Virus record (IMG/VR): IMGVR_UViG_3300042384_001249
Span: 1 to 44,683 of that record
DNA: 44,683 bases
Origin: a virus
Reading direction: 5' to 3' (one strand)
Positions 1 through 8,067 of the stretch are shown piece by piece; position 1 is the first letter of the stretch, and every line of letters begins with the position of its first letter. The position numbers were made by a program, and so were the translations under genes. Under the pieces are notes generated by a model. It was not told the DNA's origin and did not search any database. It saw only the letters and a list, made by a program, of their open reading frames with translations.

Positions 1-127
1 AAGGGTTAGGCGAGGGGCAGGGCGATCGAGACGGCCCGGGCGGCGGCCCGCTCGGCGATCTCCGGCTCGGCGGCGTTGACGAGGGCGGTGAGGGCGGCGG
101 AGCCGGCCCGGATGGACGTGGCGTCGG
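1..127. repeat. Terminal direct repeat, left copy (circular overlap)
   Basis: These 127 bases are identical to positions 44557-44683. An exact overlap of 127 bases matches a common maximum assembler k-mer, so this is most simply the overlap of a circular or circularly permuted genome and not a biological terminal repeat. It lies inside a minus-strand gene, which also argues against a packaging-defined end. Confidence 0.9.
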
Positions 128-215
128 CGTCGCCCAACGCCCCACGCTCGGCGAGGTCGTCGAGGTAGGCGATGGCTTCGCGGAGGGCGGCCTGCTGGGT
201 GCTGTTGAGGATCAT
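6..215 (-). CDS. Small Ala-rich helical protein, unknown function
   Basis: This 69-residue protein (MILNSTQQAALREAIAYLDD...) is predicted to be almost all helix, with an acidic middle and an Ala-rich end. The ATG at 213-215 was chosen because it directly follows the C/A-rich leader that precedes most genes of this operon; the longer upstream reading frame is a shadow of the preceding gene. The 3' part of this gene is repeated at 44562-44683 because the genome is circular. It is the second gene of the minus-strand operon, after the one ending at 253. Its pattern of hydrophobic helix repeats loosely resembles the products at 253-756 and 43547-43819, so these may be diverged relatives. No function is recognised. 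Confidence 0.7.
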   Translation of the reverse strand: MILNSTQQAALREAIAYLDDLAERGALGDADATSIRAGSAALTALVNAAEPEIAERAAARAVSIALPLA

Positions 216-224
216 GGTGGTGCT

Positions 225-252
225 GGGTTGGGTGCTGGGTTGGTGGGAAGGG
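225..252 (+). repeat. Intergenic G-tract element (representative of an operon-wide repeat)
   Basis: Five GGG tracts separated by TT, TGCT, TTGGT and AA lie between the genes ending at 253 and starting at 215. Read on the mRNA strand this is TAA, CCCTTCCC and then repeated CCCAAC/CCCAGC up to the ATG. Versions occur at 44533-44561, 44218-44236, 43826-43860, 42724-42764 and 42044-42067, with weaker ones at 43519-43546, 43158-43194, 41581-41599, 41214-41225 and 40827-40841. Several satisfy the four-tract G-quadruplex pattern on the template strand. The mRNA version is unstructured, C/A-rich and may act as a translation initiation leader. Confidence 0.75.
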
Positions 253-756
253 TTAGGCGACGTCGTGGTTGAACGCGTCAGAGGAGCGGAAGGCGTGGTC
301 GATCGCGTCGTTGACGGCGTCCTCGACAGCCTCGGCCGGCGATCCGCCGGTGGTGACGCCGGAGGCCATGGCGAGCAGGGCGGCGGCACCGGCCAGCAGG
401 GCGGCACGTTCGCGGACCGGGGCCGCGGCGGCCTTGGTGCGGAGCAGATCGGCGGCGTCGAGCAGGGCGTTGGTCTGCTGGTCGGCGTCGGTGTTGGCGT
501 GCGTGGGGTTGGCGGCGACCGGGATCGCGGCGATCCGCTCGGCCTGCTCGGCCTTGAGGACGTCGAGATCGGCCTGCACGCGGTCGCGGCGGACGATCGT
601 GCGGTCGAGGGCGTCCTTGGCACGGACGTAGTCGCCGGCGTTGATCATCCGCTTGAGGTCGCAGGTGGCCCGGGCGATCGAGCGGTTGATCGTGGCGATC
701 CGCATTTCCGCGAGGGCGATGCAGTTTGCGATCTGGGTGTCGTTGAGGGATTTCAT
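253..756 (-). CDS. First protein of the minus-strand early operon, coiled-coil, unknown
   Basis: This 167-residue protein starts at the ATG 754-756 (MKSLNDTQIANCIALAE...), which follows the leader CCCAACAACCACCGAT; a longer frame beginning at 807 would pass through that leader and is not preferred. Residues about 1-75 form a heptad-rich helical region with many Arg and Asp. The second half is Ala-rich with a hydrophobic helix (LLAGAAALLAMASG, about residues 117-130) that could be a buried helix or a weak membrane segment. It is the promoter-proximal gene of the operon that continues leftwards through the circular join to 40530. Promoter-proximal small genes of phages are often host-takeover proteins, but nothing in the sequence shows its role. 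Confidence 0.7.
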   Translation of the reverse strand: MKSLNDTQIANCIALAEMRIATINRSIARATCDLKRMINAGDYVRAKDALDRTIVRRDRVQADLDVLKAEQAERIAAIPVAANPTHANTDADQQTNALLDAADLLRTKAAAAPVRERAALLAGAAALLAMASGVTTGGSPAEAVEDAVNDAIDHAFRSSDAFNHDVA

Positions 757-818
757 ATCGGTGGTTGTTGGGTTTTTTGGAGGTTGGGTGTCTTGCGACT
801 CAACCAATCAATCAGAAG

Positions 819-847
819 ATCGCGTCCGGCTCAAGGTCTTTTTTCAA
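819..847 (-). promoter_or_regulatory. Possible promoter of the minus-strand operon
   Basis: On the minus strand TTGAAA (847-842) is followed after 17 bases by CGCGAT (824-819), which resembles the CACGAT and CATGAT -10 elements seen at other units. Transcription would begin about 55-60 bases before the ATG at 756. The -10 box is poor, so this is tentative. Confidence 0.3.
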
Positions 848-1255
848 CGATCTTTCTGCCCACCCCAGCCCCGCCACGTTCCCAAGGGTTACGCGTGCGA
901 GCGGGCCAAGGCGATCAGCAGGCCCGCGATCCGGGCCGGCGAGGGGTGGGGCTTTCGCCGGATGGATGACGCACCCGCTCGCGTCATCAACCGGGCGTGC
1001 AGGCCCGCGATCTAACCGCGGGCGGGCAGGCGTGCGTTCAATCGCGTGCCTGCGTGCGTGCGTTCTACCGCGTGCGTGCGTTAGTACGCGGGCGAGCTGG
1101 CGTACGCGTACGCTGACGTGCGTACGCCCAGGCGTGCGACGCACGCTCCCTCCCGCACCCGACACCCCCGCGTACCACCCCCGCGACGACGCCCGCGATT
1201 CGTACACCCCCGCTCGGAAAAATCCGTGTAGGCAAAAAACTTTCTCCTACATTTG

Positions 1256-1275
1256 TGCGGAGATTAATCTCCGCA
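1256..1275. promoter_or_regulatory. 20-bp perfect palindrome, candidate operator
   Basis: TGCGGAGATTAATCTCCGCA is a perfect 20-base palindrome ending ten bases before the -35 box of the fibre promoter. That location suits an activator or repressor site controlling the virion operon. The Cro-like protein at 28933 or the double-HTH protein at 37718 are candidate binders, by inference only. Confidence 0.6.
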
Positions 1276-1285
1276 TCGCCATCTC

Positions 1286-1314
1286 TTGCTTCTATAGGCC
1301 GATTGGTACACTAT
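1286..1314 (+). promoter_or_regulatory. Promoter of fibre/terminase operon, leaderless layout
   Basis: TTGCTT (1286-1291), a 17-base spacer and CACTAT (1309-1314) are followed by CCGGAC and the ATG at 1321. The expected transcription start falls on or next to the A of the ATG. The same CCGGACATG follows the -10 box of rusA at 40001-40015. An alternative -10 is TACACT at 1307. Confidence 0.5.
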
Positions 1315-1320
1315 CCGGAC

Positions 1321-3285
1321 ATGCCTGTTCAATCTAGCCAGCCCCCAGAACCTTACGAACGCTCGTATTCGTTCACGGATTTCAGCCAATCCAACCCCAC
1401 CACTCCTCACCAAGGTCAGAAGATCGACCAGGAGCTGAACAATGTGCAGTCTTCGCTCAATGAAACCATCATCCGGCTTGGTGAAATCCAGGCCGACGAT
1501 GGCAAGTTGCGTACGACCGCCATGGATCTTGCTGTCGTCGCCGAAGTTGTTGAACAGTTGCTCACGGATGGACCTGTGCAGGCTGTTAATGCTGCCGGCG
1601 CGCAGCAAGTTGCTGCCGTAAACGACGCTGGTGACGCGAAAGTGGCTGAACTTGAGGCAGTTCTGACGTCCCAGAACGCTCTGGACGCCATTGCCGCGCG
1701 AGATGACGCTGAAATTGCCAAGGACGTCTCTGAATCTTCTGCGATTCTCGCCCAAGGCTACGCTGGTACGGCGCAAGGCTACGCCAACACCGCCTTGCAG
1801 GCGAAAAACTCCGCACAGGTCCACGCCCAGATCGCCCAACAGGCCGCTGCCGGCATCGGACTTGAGGGGTACGCCCAGTTGACCGGCGCTTCGTTCACCG
1901 GAAACGTGACTTCCCAAGGTCGCATGGCTATCGGTGGCGGTCTTGCCGTGAATCCTGCCAACAAGCTGGCGATCTACAACGGCAACGTCGTTTTCTCCTC
2001 CGGATATGGCATCGCCTTTGGCGATGGTACCACGCAGACGACTGCGGTAAACCTTTCCGGCTACGCCACGCAGTCCTATGTGACGTCGCAGGGTTACATC
2101 ACATCTGCTGCCTTGTCTGGCTACGCTACCGAAGGTTGGGTCAACGGACAAGGATTCGCTTCCCAGTCTGACTGGAGGCTTACCGCCGTTCAGAATTCGT
2201 CGTTCATCGACCTAAACAACGCCGCCACTTCTGGCCTGTACGATTTCACCTATTACGACGGATACGCCAGCGTAGACGTCACCACGCAGCTTGAAATCCA
2301 GTCTCCTGTCGATGGAAACAACTACAACGGATACTCCGTTGCCTTCGACGACACCCAGATGAATGGATATTTCAATGTCCTTGGCACGTCCGTAACTATC
2401 GGCATCGGCGGATATTACAACATGCAGGACGCACTCTCCGCTTTGAACAGCGGAAGTAGCTCTGGTGGCTGGAAACTGATTGGAAGCGGAAGCCCTTACG
2501 CCTCTGCCAGCGTCCTCGCCAGCGCAGGTCGAACCGTCTACAACGTACCTGTCACCGCTCAACCTGGCGACACCCTAGTCCTTCGCAACGGACTTAATAG
2601 CAATTTCAACGAGATGCTTCGCGAATGGCCTGGCGCGAACAAGCTTCTGGCTACCGACGAAAAAGGGAATCTGTACGCCTACGCATCCAACTACTATCTT
2701 ACCGCAGGGATTGCTTCGGATGTGTACATGCCTCGCGTTGGAGGTACGTTTTCCGGCAAGGTCAACTTCACGCCAAACGCCATCTCTGGCGCCGCCGGTT
2801 TGAACGTAGGCATCGGCGGAACATCCGCAGGATCAAGCGTCAATGGCGACATGTGGATCACTACTGGCGGTGCGAACCTTAACTTCCGTGACGGCACCGG
2901 CGCATGGAAGGTTGTTGCTTCGTTGCAGAACGGAAATGTCTTCTCTGCCGTCCAGGCCATTGATGTCACCAGCACCACCCCTGCCCTCCGCGTGACGCAG
3001 AAGGGAACTGGCAACGTCCTGTTGGTTGAAGACGCCCTCAACCCGGATACGACCGCCCTGGTCGTCGAGCAGAGCGGCAATGTCGGTATCGGTGTGGCTA
3101 CTGGCTTCGCAGCCACGGCCAAGCTTGAAGTCGTCGGCAACACCAAGTCCACGACCCTTTCGACCGGCGCAGGTCCGACCTTCTCCGTCAACAGCACCAC
3201 CACTCACAGCGGAGGTTCTGACACTCTCGACCTGTTGATCACCATCAACGGCGTACAATACCGCATCGGTCTTCGACCTGCCTAA
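1321..3285 (+). CDS. Tail fibre protein
   Basis: This 654-residue protein is probably a trimeric receptor-binding appendage. The N-terminus has the pattern FTDFSQSNPTTPHQG..., then LNNVQSSLNETIIRLGEIQ and DDGKL, as found in tail-fibre attachment domains of short-tailed phages. A helical stretch rich in Ala and Gln follows to about residue 180. Around residues 246-285 are the glycine/aromatic repeats SGYATQSYVTSQGYI and SGYATEGWVNGQGF typical of fibre shafts. The C-terminal part is beta-rich with GGTFSGKVNF and GNVGIGVATGFAATAKLEV motifs. No chaperone domain is evident. The ATG at 1321 was preferred over an upstream alternative because of the promoter placement. It overlaps the terminase gene by one base (TAATG), suggesting coupled translation. 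Host-range variation would be expected in the C-terminal half. Confidence 0.8.
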   Translation: MPVQSSQPPEPYERSYSFTDFSQSNPTTPHQGQKIDQELNNVQSSLNETIIRLGEIQADDGKLRTTAMDLAVVAEVVEQLLTDGPVQAVNAAGAQQVAAVNDAGDAKVAELEAVLTSQNALDAIAARDDAEIAKDVSESSAILAQGYAGTAQGYANTALQAKNSAQVHAQIAQQAAAGIGLEGYAQLTGASFTGNVTSQGRMAIGGGLAVNPANKLAIYNGNVVFSSGYGIAFGDGTTQTTAVNLSGYATQSYVTSQGYITSAALSGYATEGWVNGQGFASQSDWRLTAVQNSSFIDLNNAATSGLYDFTYYDGYASVDVTTQLEIQSPVDGNNYNGYSVAFDDTQMNGYFNVLGTSVTIGIGGYYNMQDALSALNSGSSSGGWKLIGSGSPYASASVLASAGRTVYNVPVTAQPGDTLVLRNGLNSNFNEMLREWPGANKLLATDEKGNLYAYASNYYLTAGIASDVYMPRVGGTFSGKVNFTPNAISGAAGLNVGIGGTSAGSSVNGDMWITTGGANLNFRDGTGAWKVVASLQNGNVFSAVQAIDVTSTTPALRVTQKGTGNVLLVEDALNPDTTALVVEQSGNVGIGVATGFAATAKLEVVGNTKSTTLSTGAGPTFSVNSTTTHSGGSDTLDLLITINGVQYRIGLRPA

Positions 3286-4886
3286 TGCCCAAGAAGGCTC
3301 CCAACGCCGAGGAGAAACGCAGGTTGGCAGAGATTGCCGAGGTGGAGTCGCAGTTGGCGGCTGCCACCCGGCTTCTCCGCGTCAAGCGCGCGAGGGAGTC
3401 GCTCATCGACTTCACGTCGATGACCATGCCCGACCCGGAAGATCCGGACAATGTTGACCGCTCCAGGTACGAACCTGTGAAGCACCACGCCACGATCTGC
3501 GCGGCCTTGGAGCAGGTGGAGCGTGGAGCGTACCAGCGTCTTATCATCTCCATGCCTCCTCGACATGGTAAGTCGGAACTAGCGTCTCGCCGTTTCCCGG
3601 CGTGGTTCTTGGGCAAAGACCCATACCGCCAGGTCATCTTCGCCACCTACAACGCCGACGTGGCGCAGGACTTCGGACGTTCCGTCCGTGAAATCATGCG
3701 TTCGCCGTCGTACCGCCAGGTCTTCCCTGGGTGCAAGCTGCGGACCGGCAGCCAGTCTTCAGACAAGCTCCAGACCGAGGAAGGCGGACTAGCCAACTTC
3801 GTCGGCGTGGGTGGCGGTCTGACTGGCCGTGGTGCTGACTTGCTGGTCATCGATGACCCGATCAAGGACCGTGAGGAGGCAGACTCCAAGCGTGAGCGTG
3901 ACAAGTTGTGGGAATGGTTCACGCAAGTGGCTATGACCCGACTGATGGCCGGCGCCAGGGTGGTGATCATTATGACCCGGTGGCATGAGGATGACCTGGT
4001 TGGTCGCCTCACCGACCCGAAGAATCCCTGTTACAACGACGAAGTCGCCCAGCAATGGCGTATCCTGGCGTTGCCGGCCATCGCCGTGGACAATGACCCG
4101 ATGGAACGCCCTATCGGTCAAGCCCTATGGCCGGAGCGTTATGGCTTGGACTTCTTGAACGAAATTCGCCGCCTCAACCCCAAGGGATTCTCCGCCCTGT
4201 ACCAGGGCAAGCCTACTCCCGACGACGGCGACTTCTTCCGCCGCGACTGGCTGAAGCCTTACCCAGGCGAGATTCCAAAGAACCTCCGTTACTACTGCGT
4301 ATCTGACCATGCCGTGTCTACCGCCCAGACGGCTGACAAGACCGTGCTGATGCCCTTCGGCTTGGACGAGGAAGACAACGTGTGGATCCTGCCGGACGTG
4401 TGGTGGCGTCGCGCCAGTACCGACCAGGTCATCGATGGGATGATCGACTTGATGTCCCGCCACAAGCCGGCCAAGTGGGGTGCGGAGCGAGGGCATATCT
4501 CCCAGTCCATCGGTCCGTTCCTGCGGAAAGTCCAGCAGGAGCGAGGCATCTGGACCGTGGTGGAGGAGATTACCCCGGTAAAGGACAAGCAGACCCGCGC
4601 GCAGGCGATCCGTGGACGCATGGCAATGGGCAAGGTATTCTTCCCCAAGTTCGCCCCCTGGTGGGCAGACGCGGAGACTGAACTGCTCAAGTTCCCTTCA
4701 GCCCGACACGATGACTTCGTGGACGCTATGGGTCTGGTCGGCCTGCTCCTTGGAACGATGGTCAGCGCGACCCGGTCGTATGAAAAACCCTCTGACATCC
4801 CCAAGTCCGGCACCCTCGCATGGGTGAAGATGTCCGCCAAGTGGGAAGAGGCGCGACGCAATCTCTTGCAGATGGGCGGCTTCTGA
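3285..4886 (+). CDS. terL: Terminase large subunit
   Basis: The 533-residue packaging motor has an N-terminal ATPase and a C-terminal RNase H-like nuclease. The Walker A motif is PPRHGKS at residues 91-97, the Walker B region is LLVIDDP at 186-192, and IIMTRWHEDD at about 228-237 fits the coupling motif of this family. In the nuclease half, VSDHAVSTAQTADKT (about residue 345) carries the first acidic residue, and RHDDFVDAMG near residue 475 supplies late acidic residues. Length is normal. Its ATG shares an A with the fibre stop codon. It is unusually far from the small subunit at 38133, which sits in the replication half. It should pump DNA through the portal encoded immediately downstream. 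Confidence 0.95.
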   Translation: MPKKAPNAEEKRRLAEIAEVESQLAAATRLLRVKRARESLIDFTSMTMPDPEDPDNVDRSRYEPVKHHATICAALEQVERGAYQRLIISMPPRHGKSELASRRFPAWFLGKDPYRQVIFATYNADVAQDFGRSVREIMRSPSYRQVFPGCKLRTGSQSSDKLQTEEGGLANFVGVGGGLTGRGADLLVIDDPIKDREEADSKRERDKLWEWFTQVAMTRLMAGARVVIIMTRWHEDDLVGRLTDPKNPCYNDEVAQQWRILALPAIAVDNDPMERPIGQALWPERYGLDFLNEIRRLNPKGFSALYQGKPTPDDGDFFRRDWLKPYPGEIPKNLRYYCVSDHAVSTAQTADKTVLMPFGLDEEDNVWILPDVWWRRASTDQVIDGMIDLMSRHKPAKWGAERGHISQSIGPFLRKVQQERGIWTVVEEITPVKDKQTRAQAIRGRMAMGKVFFPKFAPWWADAETELLKFPSARHDDFVDAMGLVGLLLGTMVSATRSYEKPSDIPKSGTLAWVKMSAKWEEARRNLLQMGGF

Positions 4887-4893
4887 ACATAAA
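4866..4893 (+). promoter_or_regulatory. Possible promoter before the portal gene
   Basis: TTGCAG (4866-4871), a 16-base spacer and CATAAA (4888-4893) precede the portal ATG by eight bases, in a locally A/T-rich gap. It resembles the leaderless layout of other units but the match is weak. Confidence 0.3.
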
Positions 4894-4901
4894 TACTCTA
4901 A

Positions 4902-7001
4902 ATGGAAAACGAATACGAGATGGGGGCGATGCCTGTAGACCCGATGCAGCCCGAACCGCAGCCGGTGTCGGCCATCAAGCGTGACGCCGAGAAGCCTGGT
5001 CCTTCCCGCGCCGCCCTGGTCAAGTCCCTCATCCAGAAGGTGGAACGCGCCAAGAAGCATTGGAAGAAGTCCTTCGACCGCATGAAGGAAGACACGGACT
5101 TCTACATGGGCAAGCAATGGTCGTCGTCCGACACGGACGACCGCTACGTCGCCAACATCGTCCAGCGTCACGTCGGCCAGCGAGTCTCCGCCCTGTACGC
5201 CAAGAATCCGAAGTTCGTCGCCAAGCGACGCGAGACTCTGGACTTCGCCGCCTGGGAAGGTGATATGTCGTCATTCCAGTCCATCCAGATGTCCATGCAG
5301 AATTCGATGGCTACTGGACAGCCCATGGATCCCACGATGATCCAGACGCTCCAGGACGCCCAGCAGGGTTTTGAGCGTCGCCGTATGATGGACAAGCTGG
5401 CGAAGACACTTGAGATTGTCGCCCACTATCAGCTCCAAGATCAGCAGCCTTCCTTCAAGGGGCAGATGAAGCAGCTGGTCCGTCGCACCTGCGTGAACGG
5501 CATCGGCTACGTCAAGATCGGTTACCAGCGCACCATGGAAAAGCGTCCGGAAGACGTCGAGCGTATCACCGACATCACGGAACAGTTGACGACCCTTGAG
5601 CGTCTCGGCGCCGATAAGCAGGACGAAAAGTTCTCCGAAGACCATGCGAAGGCGGAGCAGCTCCGACTGCTACTCGCCAATCTCCAGGCCAAGCAGGACG
5701 TCATCGTCCGCGAGGGAATCGTCTTCGACTTCCCGATGTCCAGTTCCATCATCGTGGATCCCAAGTGCCGGCAGTTGTCCGGATTCGTCGGCGCTGACTG
5801 GATCGCCCAGGAATTCATCCTCGACATCGACGAGGTGAAGGAAGTCTACAAGATTGACCTTGGTAAAGAATTCACGGCCTACGAAGATAAGGGTGAAGGC
5901 GACGACAAGTGCGAGAAGGCTACGGTGTGGGAAATTTATTCCAAGAAGGACGGACTAGTGTACGTCGTTTGCGACGGCTACCATGACTTCCTCAAGGAAC
6001 CGGAAGCCCCCACCCTTGAACTTGAACGCTTCTGGCCGTTCTTCCCGCTGATCTTCAACGAGGTTGACTCCGACAAGGACGTCATCCCTCCGTCCGACGT
6101 CCGCCTGCTGATGCCGGTGCAGAAGGAATACAACCGCGCGCGACAGGCTTTGCGCGAGCATCGGTTCGCCAACCGCCCCCTCTACGCCACCTACGAAGGT
6201 GCCTTGTCCGAGAAGGACATCAATAACCTCCAGGCTCACCCCGCCAACGCGGTCATCAAACTCCAGAACCTGTCTCCCGGCCAGGCCGTCAACTCCATCC
6301 TCCAGCCGGTTCAGCACGCCCCAATCGACCCAAGCCTGTACGATACGTCCATGCTCCTGGACGACATGATGCGTGTCGTCGGCAGCCAGGAAGCCAACCT
6401 TGGCGGTACGTCCGCGTCTACCGCCACGGAAGTATCTGTCGCAGAAGGTAGCCGTATGTCCAGCCTGTCGTCCAACGTGGATGACCTTGAGGACTTCCTC
6501 GGCGAACTGGCCCGCGCGACCGGCCATGTGCTGCTCGTCCAGATGGATCAGCAGACGGTGATGAAGATCGCCGGTCCTGGCGCCGTCTGGCCGCAGCTCA
6601 CCGCCAGCGAAGTCGCCCAGGAGCTGATGCTAGAAGTCGAAGCCGGCTCCAACGGTCGCCCCAACAAGGCCATCCAGATTCAGAACTTTGAGCGTATCGC
6701 CCCAATCCTGCTCCAGATCCCAGGCATGAATCCCGAATTCATGGCGAAGGAAGCCCTCAAACGCATGGACGATGGCATGGACATCACGGATGCGATCCGT
6801 GCAGCCTTGCCGTCCATCGTCGCCATGAACGCCCAGAAGCAGCTCGCCCAAGGCGATCCTGCCTCTGACCCGAACATGCAGGGTGCCGCCGGTGCGACTA
6901 ACGTCGCTCCCGCTCCCGGCGCGCCTGGTGCGGACGGTCCGACCGCTCCCGCATCGCCGGCCGACATCCGGTCGCAAGGCGTCCAGTACCCCAACGCTTG
7001 A
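4902..7001 (+). CDS. Portal protein
   Basis: This 699-residue protein sits directly after terL and before the scaffold and capsid genes, the standard place for a podovirus portal. The early region KRAKKHWKKSFDRMKEDTDFYMGKQW, read over residues about 48-72, and YVANIVQRHVGQRVSALYAKNPKF (about 84-107) match the opening of head-tail connector proteins of short-tailed phages. A central DPKCRQLSGFVGADWIAQEF segment and a helical region with SAEGSRMSSLSSNVDDL-like composition (about 510-530, STATEVSVAEGSRMSSLSSN) follow. The Pro/Ala/Gly-rich C-terminus (last 45 residues) is likely disordered. It should form the dodecameric ring at the unique vertex. It is large for a T7-type portal (about 536 residues) but in the range of related phages. 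Confidence 0.85.
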   Translation: MENEYEMGAMPVDPMQPEPQPVSAIKRDAEKPGPSRAALVKSLIQKVERAKKHWKKSFDRMKEDTDFYMGKQWSSSDTDDRYVANIVQRHVGQRVSALYAKNPKFVAKRRETLDFAAWEGDMSSFQSIQMSMQNSMATGQPMDPTMIQTLQDAQQGFERRRMMDKLAKTLEIVAHYQLQDQQPSFKGQMKQLVRRTCVNGIGYVKIGYQRTMEKRPEDVERITDITEQLTTLERLGADKQDEKFSEDHAKAEQLRLLLANLQAKQDVIVREGIVFDFPMSSSIIVDPKCRQLSGFVGADWIAQEFILDIDEVKEVYKIDLGKEFTAYEDKGEGDDKCEKATVWEIYSKKDGLVYVVCDGYHDFLKEPEAPTLELERFWPFFPLIFNEVDSDKDVIPPSDVRLLMPVQKEYNRARQALREHRFANRPLYATYEGALSEKDINNLQAHPANAVIKLQNLSPGQAVNSILQPVQHAPIDPSLYDTSMLLDDMMRVVGSQEANLGGTSASTATEVSVAEGSRMSSLSSNVDDLEDFLGELARATGHVLLVQMDQQTVMKIAGPGAVWPQLTASEVAQELMLEVEAGSNGRPNKAIQIQNFERIAPILLQIPGMNPEFMAKEALKRMDDGMDITDAIRAALPSIVAMNAQKQLAQGDPASDPNMQGAAGATNVAPAPGAPGADGPTAPASPADIRSQGVQYPNA

Positions 7002-7026
7002 TTTAAGATAAATCGTAGCGTATAGT
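6998..7026 (+). promoter_or_regulatory. Sigma70-like promoter of scaffold/capsid unit, leaderless layout
   Basis: TTGATT (6998-7003), exactly 17 bases, then TATAGT (7021-7026), then AATCTC and the ATG at 7033. This is the strongest promoter match in the window. The predicted start is at the ATG itself, so the scaffold would be translated from a leaderless mRNA. The TTG overlaps the last codons of the portal gene. Confidence 0.65.
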
Positions 7027-7032
7027 AATCTC

Positions 7033-8055
7033 ATGCCCGATCCAACCGAGCCAACCGACGCCATCGAAACGCAGGACAACGCTCCCGCGCCAGAACCCAT
7101 TTCCACTCCGGAACAGGAAACTGCTCCGGTAGCGGCCGACGCTAAAGAAACCAGCCAGACTACCTCGTCGGAGTCGGGCGACCAGGACGCTAACAAGAAG
7201 CCTAAATCCCTGCTAGACGCCGTCAAAAGCGCCGCGCGAGGATCGGCTGACGCGGAATCGTCCACCGTGGAAACCAACGGCAAATCCGCCGAAGGTGATG
7301 GAAACCCTACGCCTAGTCTGGACGACGCAGCGAAGGGCAGGTCCACGCCGGAAGCTGACAAGAAACTGCCGTTCCACAACCACCCTCGCTGGAAGGAGAT
7401 GATCACGGAGCGTGATGCATACCGCGCCGAATCGGAAGAATTCCGTAAGGTCACTACCTTCATGTCGTCGAATGGGTTGTCCACCGAAGAAGTCGCAGAA
7501 GGGTTCCAGATAATGGCCCTCATGAAGACCAATCCGGTCGCAGCCCACAAGATGATCAGCGAATACAAGTCGCGGCTCGATGCTTTCGTCGGTGCGACGC
7601 TACCCCCCGATATCCAGAAAAAGGTTGAAGAGGGTTACGTCGATGAGGAAAGCGCCAAGGAACTTGCTATGCTCAAAGCACAGCACGGTCTTTATCAGCA
7701 GCAACAGGCAAATGTGATTCAGCAGCGCGACCAACAGTCTCGCGGCAACATCCATTCTGCGGTGGTTGGTTGGGAACAGCAGATGCGAGTCAAGGATCCC
7801 GATTGGTCTGCCAAACAGGAGATGGTCATTGACCAGGTCAAACTGATGTTGCAGGCGGAAAAGCCGAGTACTCCGGAGGAGGCTCTTGCGCTCGTTGAGC
7901 GCGCCCACTCCACTATCAAGGAGCGGCTTTCCCGATTCGCACCCCAGCGTCGGCCTATCACCAATGTATCAAGCTCCACGTCGTCCGCCCACGCAACGGC
8001 CCAGCCGCGCAGCCTCCTAGAGGCGGTTCGTCTCGGCGCAATGCAAACCCGCTAA
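7033..8055 (+). CDS. Capsid assembly scaffolding protein
   Basis: This 340-residue acidic protein lies between portal and capsid genes, where short-tailed phages encode their scaffold. The first 110 residues are Pro/Glu/Thr-rich and probably disordered. LPFHNHPRWKEMITERD (about residues 113-129) is a motif common in such proteins, and the remainder is helical and coiled-coil with many Gln and Lys residues, ending in a basic segment (SRFAPQRRPI...). It should fill the procapsid and leave on maturation. The assignment rests mostly on gene position and composition. It begins at the predicted transcription start of the promoter at 6998. Confidence 0.75.
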   Translation: MPDPTEPTDAIETQDNAPAPEPISTPEQETAPVAADAKETSQTTSSESGDQDANKKPKSLLDAVKSAARGSADAESSTVETNGKSAEGDGNPTPSLDDAAKGRSTPEADKKLPFHNHPRWKEMITERDAYRAESEEFRKVTTFMSSNGLSTEEVAEGFQIMALMKTNPVAAHKMISEYKSRLDAFVGATLPPDIQKKVEEGYVDEESAKELAMLKAQHGLYQQQQANVIQQRDQQSRGNIHSAVVGWEQQMRVKDPDWSAKQEMVIDQVKLMLQAEKPSTPEEALALVERAHSTIKERLSRFAPQRRPITNVSSSTSSAHATAQPRSLLEAVRLGAMQTR

Positions 8056-8067
8056 CCAAAAACTACT

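Larger units (their letters stand above)
757..1320. other. Divergent regulatory region with C/G-rich repeats; possible origin
   Basis: No credible gene lies between the two divergent transcription units. The minus-strand side holds a possible promoter (see 819-847). The centre contains a direct repeat GCAGGCCCGCGATC near 918 and 1003, an inverted repeat at 965-988 (GATGACGC, 8-base loop, GCGTCATC) and a stretch at about 1028-1145 of alternating GCGTGCGT and GCGTACGC units, several of them self-complementary. The right side turns A/T-rich from about 1214, with a 20-bp palindrome and the fibre promoter. Such clustered short repeats between divergent operons are typical of operators or replication origins, but neither role is proven. 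Confidence 0.6.

Noticed and set aside
1-127. Terminal repeat considered as a short true direct terminal repeat (T7-like)
   Set aside because: Exactly 127 bases, inside a coding gene and with no nearby terminase-site logic; an assembly overlap is simpler, though read mapping is needed to exclude it.
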